A stretch of DNA of 64,000 nt from Chlorogloea purpurea SAG 13.99 (GTDB lineage Bacteria > Cyanobacteriota > Cyanobacteriia > Cyanobacteriales > Microcystaceae), in the NCBI GenBank assembly GCA_016903695.1, contig JADQBB010000016.1, forward strand, positions 1 to 64,000. Reading direction: 5' to 3'. This document shows, in pieces, positions 56,262 to 64,000 of the stretch (its first letter is position 1; each line of letters opens with the position of its first letter). Made by a program: the position numbers and the translations under genes. Below the pieces are notes generated by a model. It was not told where the DNA came from and ran no database searches. It saw nothing but the letters and a program-made list of their open reading frames with translations.

Positions 56262-56850
56262 TCAAGAACAGGAAAACTTTCTTAAACGCAGAGCATTAGT
56301 GACTACCGAAACAGAACTGAAAGCCATAGCGGCCCCGGCGATGATGGGATTGAGAAGCCAACCGAAGAGAGTAAGCCGCCGTGGTTCCCAAAACTACCAA
56401 GGTGTCCATCGTCCCGGAACGATTTTTTAAGGCTTTCCAGGCGTGTACGTAGAAACTGCTACCACACGAGAATTGCACCGGCGTGGCGAGAATTAACTGT
56501 AACCAACCCGGCAACATGGGCGCAGATAAACCCACCATAGCGGGTAGAGAACTGAAAAATAAAATCCCGCCCACGATGCCACCGAAGATTAATTTCGCTT
56601 TCAGTGGGTATTTTTTGACATCTGTAACGGGTTTGCGGGTCAAGGGACGAGCCTCATAACCCGCTCTCTCTACAGCGGCCTCTATAGTGCTTATATTGGT
56701 CTTCTGCGGGTCATAATCTACCTGCGCCCTTTCCATGCCGAAATTTACTTGGCAATCGTTCACCCCGGGAACGTTACGGATGAGCCGCTCGATCGCACTG
56801 GCACAAGCAGCACAGCTCATGCCCCCTAACTCCAGAGTCTCCTTTGCCAT
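56262..56850 (-). pseudogene. Copper-transporting P1B-type ATPase with large internal deletion
   Basis: The frame from 56850 gives the N-terminal HMA metal-binding domain with GMSCAACASAIE, then the first membrane helices through [17 protein letters not shown]. Right there the sequence jumps. In the next frame, [31 protein letters not shown] follows, which is the conserved C-terminus of the same ATPase family, and then a stop at about 56262. The whole middle is missing, including the CPC ion site, phosphorylation DKTGT and ATP-binding domain, about 540 residues in a normal protein. Out-of-frame readthrough gives a 184-aa product with a nonsense tail. A single deletion joined both ends, so the gene cannot pump copper. 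Confidence 0.88.
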
Positions 56851-57008
56851 CTTTACTTCTCCCTGTCTCCTGCTTTTATTCTAGGCTCTCCCCTTGACGG
56901 TAGGGTCAATAGGTGTATAAAACAAATACCCCAGAAAATTTATTGTGTTAAAAACAGTTTTTTATTGTTATCACTATAGATAGGAATAAATTATTTAAGA
57001 TCCGGTTA

Positions 57009-57677
57009 ATGAATTTATCTGCTAATACTAATCATCCCGAACGAACTTATTTTGATCGCTGTCTCAAACGATTGGAGCAGGATGTTTTACGGATGGGGAC
57101 TTTAGTAGAAGAATCTTTCCGCTTGTGTCATCAATCCCTGTTCGAGCGTAATCTCGAATCCGCTTCCAAGATTAGCAATTTGGATAAAGAAATCGATCGT
57201 TATTACCGTCAGATCGAGTTAGATTGTGCCACGCTGATGACCCTACAAGCACCCGTGGCTCAAGATTTACGTTTATTGAGCGCTTTTATGCAATTGGTGA
57301 GAGATCTCGAAAGAATCGGTGATTACGCTCAAGATTTAGGAGAAATAGCGGTTAAATTATTCGCCTACACGCCTCACCCTTGTATGAAGGAAATAGAATT
57401 GATGTCCCATCACGCACAATATATGCTCGCTACTACCCTCGTAGCCTTGGCGGATTTGGATGAGGGGGCGGGGGAAAAAATCAAAGCTTTAGATGATACG
57501 GTAGACCATGCCTATGATTATCTCTACCAGACTCTCGCTTATCAGAGGGATATAAAAGGGGTGGTGGAACCGATCCTACTCATGGGCTTGATCATCCGTC
57601 ACCTCGAACGTATGGCAGACCACGCCACTAATGTCGCTCAAAGAGTATCCTACATAGTCACGGGACAGAGAGGATAG
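57009..57677 (+). CDS. phoU: Phosphate uptake regulator PhoU
   Basis: PhoU, 222 aa, is the negative regulator of the phosphate signal between the Pst transporter and the phosphate histidine kinase. It has two copies of a three-helix bundle: LEQDVLRMGTLVEESFRLC, DKEIDRYYRQIELDC, QAPVAQDLRLLSAFMQLVRDLERIGDYAQDLGEIAV, then the second half ending LLMGLIIRHLERMADHATNVAQRVSYIVTGQ. The ExxxD metal-binding motifs (DLERIGDYA, HLERMADHA) are intact. No pst or pho genes lie in this window. ATG at 57009. Confidence 0.95.
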   Translation: MNLSANTNHPERTYFDRCLKRLEQDVLRMGTLVEESFRLCHQSLFERNLESASKISNLDKEIDRYYRQIELDCATLMTLQAPVAQDLRLLSAFMQLVRDLERIGDYAQDLGEIAVKLFAYTPHPCMKEIELMSHHAQYMLATTLVALADLDEGAGEKIKALDDTVDHAYDYLYQTLAYQRDIKGVVEPILLMGLIIRHLERMADHATNVAQRVSYIVTGQRG

Positions 57678-57855
57678 CTTTCTCTAAAATTAACTTCGGG
57701 TTAAGAAGCAAGAAAATTTAAGATTATTACGATCGAGCTAGCCCATTTGGGGAAACTTACAATAAAATATAAGCTAGACCTAACTTATGTATTGAGTTCG
57801 GTCATTGGTTAATAGTAAAAATCAATCCATTTTATTAGGTGTGAGGATTGACTCC

Positions 57856-59625
57856 ATGTCAAAAACGTTCTGGAATTTAGTCAAAACGACTCCAGCGATG
57901 TTAGGTGCTTCTGTATTAGTAGCCCAAACAGCGATCGCTGCCCCCGTAGACAAAACACAAACTCAAGATAGTAAAAATAGCTTCGCCCCTTCCCAATTCT
58001 TAGCCCAAGCTCTTCCTACTACCCCAGATAACACTCTGAGAGTAGATCCTGCGGCCCAAGAATTAATCAATCGCGTTCAAAAAGCCCAACAAAGTAAATA
58101 CATTAACGGTAATGTAAATACAGGTGTTAGCTCCATGAGCCAGTCCCAAGTAACGAGCGTCAATCAATTGAGAGACGTGGAACCTACTGCGTGGGCTTAT
58201 GAAGCATTAAGAAGTTTAGTAGAAAGATACGGTTGTATCGTGGGCTATCCCGATCGAACCTACCGTGGTGATCGCGCCCTCAGCCGCTGGGAGTTCGCCG
58301 CCGGTGTGAACGCCTGTTTGAACGCCCTAGAGAGACTGCTTCAAGATGGTTTGGCAGTTCCCCGGGAAGACATCGACAAACTCAATCGCCTGGCCAAAGA
58401 ATTTGAAACCGAATTGGCCGCTTTAGGAGCGAGAATAGATAACTTAGAACAGCGAACAGCTTTCTTAGAAGATCATCAATTCTCCACCACCACCAAATTA
58501 AGAGGCGAAGCGATCATCAGTATTGCGGATAGCTTCGGTGACGCGGCCATCGGCACCCCTGGCAACCGCGCCGGCGATGAAGACATCAGTGTAGCCGCTA
58601 TTAACACTCGTGTTCGTTTAAACCTAGAAACCAGCTTCACCGGTAAGGACTTATTAAGAACCCGTCTACAAGCGGGTAACTTTAATACCACCTTCAACAG
58701 AACCGGTGTGACGGGGACGAACATGACCCGTCTAGCCTACGACGATGGCGTTGATAACGCTGTGTCGATCGATGACTTATGGTATCGTGCGCCCATAGGC
58801 CCCGTCACCGTGTGGGTAGGTGCTAACGCCCTGAACTTGGATGACGTATTCGTCACGGCTAACCCCTTCCTCGCTGACTCCGGTAGTGGCGCGTTATCAC
58901 GTTTAGAACGTTATAACAACTTCGTCTACCGCGGGCCATCGGGAGCGGGTTTAGCCGCCCGCTTTAATATAGGCGATATTCTCAACGTTACGGGGACTTA
59001 TTTAGCTGATGGCGCTACTGCTAACAACCCTACCGATAACAATGGCTTATTCAACGGTTCCTACAGCGCGGGCGCTCAAGTAGGCTTCTCTTTCATTAAA
59101 GCCTTCGACCTTTACTTCACCTACGTTCACAGTTATCAGACCGCAGCTCGTATGGGTTCGGGTTTATTCGGTAACGTGAGCGGTCTAGACGCGGAGAATC
59201 CGTTCAACCCCACAGGTGCATCGGGTCAGAACGTGGCCACCTCTTCCGACCGCTATGGTTTATCGGCTAGCTGGCGCGTCTTGCCAAATTTGAACTTAGC
59301 GGCTTGGGGCGGTTACGCCACGGCTACCGCGGAACAATCCAACAGAACGTTTAGCGCCGGTGATTACGTGGAACTGTGGACGTGGAACGCTAATCTCTCC
59401 ATTATCGACCTGTTCAAACAAGGTGCGGTGTTGTCTTTGGGTGGTGGTTTACCTCCCAAAGGAGATAGAGTCACTTCCTCTTACGTCATCGAAGCTCAAT
59501 ACCAATTCCCGATCAACAAAAACATCCTGCTCACGCCAGGTTTCTTCGTGGTATTAGATCCCAATAATAACGATCGTAATGCCGATCAGTGGATGGGCGT
59601 AATCCGTACTACCTTTAAATTCTAG
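57856..59625 (+). CDS. Outer-membrane porin with SLH domain (OprB-type, iron uptake porin family)
   Basis: About 589 aa. The signal peptide (SKTFWNLVKTTPAMLGASVLVAQTAIAAP) ends near residue 30. An SLH domain lies at about 130-190 (LRDVEPTAWAYEALRSLVERYGCIVGYPDRTYRGDRALSRWEFAAGVNACLNALERLL). A short coiled coil follows (RLAKEFETELAALGARIDNLEQRTAFLEDHQF), then an OprB-type barrel ending WMGVIRTTFKF. This is the main cyanobacterial porin architecture, SLH to bind peptidoglycan and a barrel for small inorganic ions. I prefer ATG 57856 over the upstream TTG 57805 because it starts the signal peptide. Confidence 0.92.
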   Translation: MSKTFWNLVKTTPAMLGASVLVAQTAIAAPVDKTQTQDSKNSFAPSQFLAQALPTTPDNTLRVDPAAQELINRVQKAQQSKYINGNVNTGVSSMSQSQVTSVNQLRDVEPTAWAYEALRSLVERYGCIVGYPDRTYRGDRALSRWEFAAGVNACLNALERLLQDGLAVPREDIDKLNRLAKEFETELAALGARIDNLEQRTAFLEDHQFSTTTKLRGEAIISIADSFGDAAIGTPGNRAGDEDISVAAINTRVRLNLETSFTGKDLLRTRLQAGNFNTTFNRTGVTGTNMTRLAYDDGVDNAVSIDDLWYRAPIGPVTVWVGANALNLDDVFVTANPFLADSGSGALSRLERYNNFVYRGPSGAGLAARFNIGDILNVTGTYLADGATANNPTDNNGLFNGSYSAGAQVGFSFIKAFDLYFTYVHSYQTAARMGSGLFGNVSGLDAENPFNPTGASGQNVATSSDRYGLSASWRVLPNLNLAAWGGYATATAEQSNRTFSAGDYVELWTWNANLSIIDLFKQGAVLSLGGGLPPKGDRVTSSYVIEAQYQFPINKNILLTPGFFVVLDPNNNDRNADQWMGVIRTTFKF

Positions 59626-59646
59626 AGAAACCGTTTAGAATCCCGA

Positions 59647-59680
59647 AAACAATGGCCCCAGGGGCCATTGTTTTTTTGGA
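59647..59680 (+). terminator. Terminator of the porin gene
   Basis: A long inverted repeat centred near 59660, with AACAATGGCC on the left and GGCCATTGTT on the right, followed by TTTTTTT. Confidence 0.88.
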
Positions 59681-59682
59681 TG

Positions 59683-59704
59683 AAAAACCCCGCGTGAAGC
59701 GGGG
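59683..59704 (-). terminator. Terminator of the GH57 gene
   Basis: On the minus strand CCCCGC-TTCAC-GCGGGG is followed by TTTTT. It stands 166 bases beyond the GH57 stop, next to the porin terminator of the opposite strand. Confidence 0.8.
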
Positions 59705-59869
59705 AGAAAGAGGAAGACTGACGACGGAGAATTCTGAAAGAGGCTGATCGAATCTCGTCTGACTTCAGATTACGACTTCTCTTAAGAGATGTCAGTCCCA
59801 GAAAAAAGGGAAAAAAAGGGAGTTGGGAGTCGGGAGTACTTGCTCGCACTCAGTCCTAAATTCTTACTC

Positions 59870-61459
59870 CTATAAGGGGCGGTAAACTCGATAATCGATA
59901 CTGGGAAAGATATTATCGATCGCTTCCACCTTATCCAACCAACCCGAATCGGGTTTACCCTCTTTCATATCCTCGTAGATTTTATTGAGGCGCAGCAGGT
60001 GAGAACGAGTTCTGCGTACGGCGTAGGGAACCATCGTCCCGGTACGCATGATGAAAGCCCAGTCAGAAGATTGAGCCAGTAATAACTCCCGTGCCGCTTG
60101 ATTGAGGTATCTCTCCTCTAGCTCATCGGCGGCCTCATGATGACTCAATTCGATCATCCTTTCCGCCGCCTTGTGGAGGTGGGGATAAATCCAAGAATTA
60201 GTTTCATTAAGCCAATACTCGTGGAAACCTTTGTAACCCCAACTCGATTGAGAAGGCTGACACACCTGTTGAGTGGGGTTGTCCCGTAGATAGTCTGCTA
60301 GATGGGTCATCTGGTAAGTTTGTTGGTCGTACCAGGACTTACGGAAGAGATAATCGATAAACCAGGGGCCTTCGTACCACCAGTGGCCAAATAATTCAGC
60401 GTCGTAGGGAGAAACGACAATAGGGGGTCTCCCCATTAAATCGTACAGGCGTTCTATCTGATGCTCCCGATTGTACATGAAATTAGCTGCGTGTTCGGCG
60501 GCTTTTTCTCTCGCCCAATAGGGATCGTAGAGAGCCTTATGGGATAAGCTCGCATCCCGGCTAGTGATACGGTGATATTTGATGCCTATATTCTTCCTCT
60601 GACCGTTAGGCATGATGTAGGGCTTGATGTACTCATATTCTGCCTCCCAACCGAGATCCTTGTAAAATTCCCGGTAAACCGGGTCTCCAGGATAACCTAC
60701 CTTAGAAGACCACACCTGCTGAGAAGATTCGTGATCCCGCCCGAAAGCAGCCACACCCGTTTCTGTATAAATGGGGGCGTAAGTACCGAATCGGGGGCGG
60801 GGGCGGGCGTAGAGAATGCCGTGACCATCTACCAGGAAGTAACGCAGTCCCGCGTCCGTGACCATTCTCTCCACCCCTTCGTAATAGGCGCACTCCGGCA
60901 ACCAAATACCTTTAGGAGGCCGCCCGAAGTTTTCTTCGTAGTGTTCGCAGGCGACTTTAATCTGCGCCCACACCGCTTGGGGATACATTTTCATCAAGGG
61001 GAAATAACCGTGGGTGGCCCCGCAGGTGATGATCTCCAGGTTGTTAGTGTCTTGGAATTGTTTAAAAGCTTTAACTAAATCTCGATCGTATTTCTCCCAC
61101 GTTTCCCTCGTCTGACGGAAAAATTCCGTGTAATGTTGAGCTAGATAGGTCATGTGACCATCTTTCTCGTTGCGGATGATTTCTTTGGCGATTAATTCTT
61201 CTAATTTAGCTAAATATTCTTCAAAACGTTCTTGTAGTAGGGGGTCTCTGAGCATCGACACTAGGGGTGGTGTCATGCTCATGGTGATTTTAAAATCGAT
61301 GCCGTCTCTTTTTAGCCCTTCAAATACCCGGATTAAAGGAACGTATGTTTCGATGATCGCTTCGTGTAGCCATTCTTCTTCCAAAACGTAGTCGCTTTCT
61401 GGATGTCGGACAAAAGGTAAATGAGCGTGGAGGACGAGGGCAACATAGCCGAGAGCCAT
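59870..61459 (-). CDS. Glycoside hydrolase family 57, probable 1,4-alpha-glucan branching enzyme
   Basis: A 529-aa cytosolic enzyme of GH57 with the DUF1957 C-terminal helical domain. Motifs: LVLHAHLPFVRHPESDYVLEE at the start, HGYFPLM, the nucleophile region KGIWLPECAYYEG with Glu, the acid residue region VSPYDAELFGHWWYEGP with Asp, and the C-terminal SSWGYKGFHEYWLNETNSW. This set, with length near 530, points to the GH57 branching enzyme type rather than amylopullulanase. It would introduce alpha-1,6 branches in glycogen. It is divergent from sasA. Confidence 0.92.
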   Translation of the reverse strand: MALGYVALVLHAHLPFVRHPESDYVLEEEWLHEAIIETYVPLIRVFEGLKRDGIDFKITMSMTPPLVSMLRDPLLQERFEEYLAKLEELIAKEIIRNEKDGHMTYLAQHYTEFFRQTRETWEKYDRDLVKAFKQFQDTNNLEIITCGATHGYFPLMKMYPQAVWAQIKVACEHYEENFGRPPKGIWLPECAYYEGVERMVTDAGLRYFLVDGHGILYARPRPRFGTYAPIYTETGVAAFGRDHESSQQVWSSKVGYPGDPVYREFYKDLGWEAEYEYIKPYIMPNGQRKNIGIKYHRITSRDASLSHKALYDPYWAREKAAEHAANFMYNREHQIERLYDLMGRPPIVVSPYDAELFGHWWYEGPWFIDYLFRKSWYDQQTYQMTHLADYLRDNPTQQVCQPSQSSWGYKGFHEYWLNETNSWIYPHLHKAAERMIELSHHEAADELEERYLNQAARELLLAQSSDWAFIMRTGTMVPYAVRRTRSHLLRLNKIYEDMKEGKPDSGWLDKVEAIDNIFPSIDYRVYRPL

Positions 61460-61612
61460 AACAATTCTTCTCTAGAGTTATAGTAGTGAATAAAACTTAT
61501 AAGATTAGGATGAATAGATTTTATACTATCTTAAGCTTTTAAAATAAAAGCTAGATTAAAAATACACCTAGCTGAACAGCCATCCTCTGTGTTGCAACCC
61601 GAAGAGCCGCTT

Positions 61613-62719
61613 ATGACCTCAGAGACAGCGCCAATCTATATACAGCTACTACTGTTTGTAGACGATCGCCCCAGTTCTCAGGATACCATAGGACAAATCC
61701 AGACCTATTTGGATAGCCTGAATTCTGAATATCTTATCGAACTACAAATTATCGAGATCCGAGAACAACCTCATCTATTAGAACATTTTCGCCTCGTCGC
61801 CACCCCAGCCCTCGTCAAAATCGCCCCAGGTTCAAGGCATACTCTGGCGGGAAGTAACGTGGTGGAACAGTTAAAAAAGTGGTGGCATAGATGGCAGGCG
61901 GAGATTCAAGATACCAGTGCTATAGTACCCACTAACGATGTTAACTATTCAGCGGAGATGATCCGCTTTTCTGACGAAATTTTTCGCCTGAAGAAGGAGA
62001 AGGAAGAATTATTAGAGCAGTTAAAGTTTAAGGATCAAATTCTCGCCATGTTAGCCCACGATCTTCGCAGTCCCCTCACTGCAGCCTCGATAGCGGTGGA
62101 AACTCTAGAACTGGCCCAGAATCAACCCGATACACCGAAAAGCTTGCAGATCAGGGAACAACTTTATCAGCAATCTCGCCGACAGTTCCGTATCATGAAC
62201 CGTTTGATCACCGATATTCTGCAAGCGTCCAAGAGTATGGCCGCTCAATTCACGATCCAACACACTCACCTGTATTTACAAACTCTCTGCGCTGAAATTC
62301 TCGAACAGTTCGTGGATAAATTCAAAAGAAAAAATCTGACCATCGAAGCCGATTTACCCCAAGATGTTCCGCCTGTTTACGCTGATGAAGAATTAATCCG
62401 GCAGGTAGTGGTTAATTTACTGGAAAACGCTATTAAATATACTCCCGACGGCGGCAAGCTCAATATAGTTATCCTCCATCGTACCACTCAAAAAATCCAA
62501 GTTAGTATTTGTGATACGGGGCCGGGTATTCCTGAAGAAAAACGAGAGCGTATCTTCGAGGGACATTTCCGCCTCAAACGAGATGAGGAAAAAGATGGCT
62601 ACGGGTTAGGTCTATCTTTTTGTCGTAAGATCATCGGTGCCCATCACGGGCAAATCTGGGTCGATAGCGTCATGGATCAGGGAAGTAGTTTTCATTTCAC
62701 CTTACCCGTCTATAGATAA
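61613..62719 (+). CDS. sasA: Circadian adaptive sensor histidine kinase SasA
   Basis: SasA, about 368 aa, is the KaiC-interacting histidine kinase that passes clock phase to RpaA. The N-terminal KaiB-like thioredoxin-fold domain is clear (IYIQLLLFVDDRPSSQDTIGQIQTYLDSLN through ATPALVKIAPGSRHTLAG). A coiled-coil linker and the dimerisation/phosphoacceptor helix (LAMLAHDLRSPLTAA, with the phosphorylated His) follow. The HATPase domain has NLLENAIKYTPDGG, DTGPGIPEEK and GYGLGLSFCRKI. The frame opens at TTG 61589; ATG 61613 just before SETAPIYIQLL is likely the true start. Complete, single gene. Confidence 0.95.
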   Translation: MTSETAPIYIQLLLFVDDRPSSQDTIGQIQTYLDSLNSEYLIELQIIEIREQPHLLEHFRLVATPALVKIAPGSRHTLAGSNVVEQLKKWWHRWQAEIQDTSAIVPTNDVNYSAEMIRFSDEIFRLKKEKEELLEQLKFKDQILAMLAHDLRSPLTAASIAVETLELAQNQPDTPKSLQIREQLYQQSRRQFRIMNRLITDILQASKSMAAQFTIQHTHLYLQTLCAEILEQFVDKFKRKNLTIEADLPQDVPPVYADEELIRQVVVNLLENAIKYTPDGGKLNIVILHRTTQKIQVSICDTGPGIPEEKRERIFEGHFRLKRDEEKDGYGLGLSFCRKIIGAHHGQIWVDSVMDQGSSFHFTLPVYR

Positions 62720-62825
62720 GGAAAAGATAAAGGGATCACGAATCGGAAAATCGAAGTGCTAGGCTGAAATAGATTGAACCGATTAACAGATCGATCGTTC
62801 GCCGCTTTTCCCTTCCCTTAACTCT

Positions 62826-63110
62826 ATGAGCTATCAGTATTCCTCTTTTGACTGTACTTGTACTAATTTTGAGCAGGCCGCTTTAAACCGCTTTCGCTCC
62901 CTGGCGGGGATCTTGCCCTCTAATTGTCGTGTATTTCGGGAAAATTGGCACTATTCTAGCGTGTTGTGTCTGGATTTAGTCAATTGCCCCGCCCAGATCG
63001 AAACCCTTCACGATCGAGTTAGGGCGTTAATCGAAACATCACAAAGACTGGGTTTAGGCAATGCCATCATTTTCAAGATGGGCAATAAAATCATCGGCTG
63101 GCATCGGTAA
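62826..63110 (+). CDS. Small conserved hypothetical protein, 94 aa
   Basis: A 94-aa soluble protein (YQYSSFDCTCTNFEQAALNRFRSLAGILPSNCRVFRENWHYSSVLCLDL), with a helical part (ALIETSQRLGLGNAIIFKMGNKIIGWHR). Cys residues lie at about 10, 12, 34 and 48, but no spaced metal site is clear. I recognise no named family; it looks like a conserved cyanobacterial protein. It lies 58 bases before the E2 gene on the same strand, so the two may share a transcript. Function unknown. Confidence 0.65.
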   Translation: MSYQYSSFDCTCTNFEQAALNRFRSLAGILPSNCRVFRENWHYSSVLCLDLVNCPAQIETLHDRVRALIETSQRLGLGNAIIFKMGNKIIGWHR

Positions 63111-63167
63111 ATAATGGTAGAATGCCGTATGGCTAAATATTGTTTACAAATATAAATAAACTCCACC

Positions 63168-64000
63168 ATGATTCGAGACATTTTCATGCCCGCCTTGAGT
63201 TCGACCATGACCGAAGGAAAAATCGTTTCCTGGGTCAAATCTCCTGGAGATAAAGTATCCAAAGGGGAAACGGTAGTAGTAGTCGAATCCGATAAAGCGG
63301 ATATGGATGTAGAATCGTTTCATGATGGCTATTTGGCGGTGATACTCGTAGAGGAGGGACAAGAAGCACCGGTGGGAAATGCGATCGCCCTCATCGCCGA
63401 AACCGAGGCAGAAATCGAAGTCGCTAAATCCCAAGGGCAACCCCCGGCAACCACCACAACCGCCGCCCCCGCCCTAGAAAGTAAGCCCGCCCCGGCTCCC
63501 GTGGAAGCGGCCCCGGCTCCCGTAGTACCCACCCCTACAGTCAGAGATAACGGCCGGATTACCGCCTCTCCCAGAGCGAAAAAATTAGCCAAAGAATTTA
63601 ATATCGACCTGAAAACTCTTCAAGGTAGCGGCCCCAACGGTCGTATTACGAGTGAAGATATAGAAAAAGCAGCGGGTAAAGCACCGGCAACGGCCGCTAC
63701 TATCGCCCCCCCGACAGCGCCTCCCGTGGCGGCGAAAATCCCGACCGTTACCCCTCCTCCCGCACCAGTCACACCGCCCGCTGTGGCAGGGCAAACCGTA
63801 CCGCTGACGGGTCTACAGAAAGCGGTGGTCAATAATATGAAGACGAGTCTACAAGTACCCACCTTCGTAGTGGGTTACACCATCACCACCACCGCTCTCG
63901 ATAAGTTGTATCAACAATTGAAATCGAAAGGGGTGACGATGACGGCTTTACTGGCGAAAGCCGTGGCTAATACCCTGGAAAAACACCCCCTCCTCAACGC
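63168..64000 (+). CDS. pdhC: Dihydrolipoyllysine acetyltransferase, E2 of pyruvate dehydrogenase (runs off the right edge)
   Basis: The N-terminal 277 residues of the E2 subunit of pyruvate dehydrogenase. Order: one lipoyl domain, residues 1-80, with the lipoylated lysine in VESDKADMD; an alanine/proline-rich linker; the E1/E3-binding domain at about 125-165 (ASPRAKKLAKEFNIDLKTLQGSGPNGRITSEDI); a second Ala/Pro linker; and the start of the catalytic acyltransferase domain (VPLTGLQKAVVNNMKTSLQVP). The frame stays open to the window end. The single lipoyl domain is usual in cyanobacteria. Acts in the cytosol, making acetyl-CoA. Confidence 0.95.
   Translation, partial: MIRDIFMPALSSTMTEGKIVSWVKSPGDKVSKGETVVVVESDKADMDVESFHDGYLAVILVEEGQEAPVGNAIALIAETEAEIEVAKSQGQPPATTTTAAPALESKPAPAPVEAAPAPVVPTPTVRDNGRITASPRAKKLAKEFNIDLKTLQGSGPNGRITSEDIEKAAGKAPATAATIAPPTAPPVAAKIPTVTPPPAPVTPPAVAGQTVPLTGLQKAVVNNMKTSLQVPTFVVGYTITTTALDKLYQQLKSKGVTMTALLAKAVANTLEKHPLLN

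Noticed and set aside
56152-56430. A 92-aa plus-strand frame after rtcB
   Set aside because: It runs through the rtcB terminator hairpin and opposite the copper ATPase relic, with no credible protein features.

Overview
The window comes from a cyanobacterial chromosome. Evidence: psbD, psbC and psbB for the photosystem II core, the circadian kinase SasA, a cyanobacterial SLH-type porin, DUF1818 and DUF928 proteins, and scattered HIP1 octamers GCGATCGC (for example 6570-6577 and 15563-15570). I cannot place it to genus from sequence alone.

Layout. 1-1650: the 3' end of psbD and all of psbC, overlapping, with a strong terminator. 1657-2791: an A+T-rich FkbM-type methyltransferase gene, followed by a decayed second copy of the psbC 3' end. 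2781-6366: a zinc-ribbon protein and a restriction-modification-like pair whose cytosine-5 methyltransferase is split by a frameshift. 6644-19828: a two-partner secretion locus. It holds TpsB, a divergent giant TpsA that ends in a CHAT (caspase-like) domain, a DUF928 protein, a CHASE2/AAA-like membrane protein and an HTH/AAA-like protein. A small retropepsin-like pair sits between duplicated gene ends. The divergent promoter region carries a perfect palindrome next to about 14 copies of a 7-bp tandem repeat. 20135-25800: a mosaic RTX lipase-like exoprotein and a broken lectin/RTX gene. 25997-33703: housekeeping genes (frr, pyrH, dnaN), a GT39/HlyD pair and a TonB-like protein. 33872-35398: psbB. 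35461-41294: vapBC, acs, a DUF29 protein, a truncated MazE, a zeta-toxin pair, a small membrane protein, an integrase relic and tRNA-Pro. 41341-64000: mostly conserved core genes. These are rpoZ, a GDSL hydrolase, clpC, sppA, pfkA, a lactate permease, a GAF protein, a TM-helix channel-like protein, an SLH protein, ddl, rtcB, phoU, a porin, a GH57 enzyme, sasA and the start of the pyruvate dehydrogenase E2 gene. A copper-ATPase pseudogene with a large internal deletion lies among them.

How the genes fit together. The 6.6-19.8 kb locus reads as one surface system. TpsB would export the TpsA-CHAT protein. The CHASE2 protein supplies an extracytoplasmic sensor joined to a cytosolic ATPase, and the HTH/AAA protein is a paralogous cytosolic partner. 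The RTX lipase and the HlyD adaptor suggest a type I export capacity as well, but no ABC exporter lies in the window.

A recurring theme is small-scale rearrangement. Two loci have cargo inserted between an intact gene and a leftover copy of its own 3' end (psbC and the HTH/AAA gene). There are several relics (integrase, MazE, Cu-ATPase, lectin-RTX, tRNA-like sequence) and a small family of palindromic repeats near gene ends.
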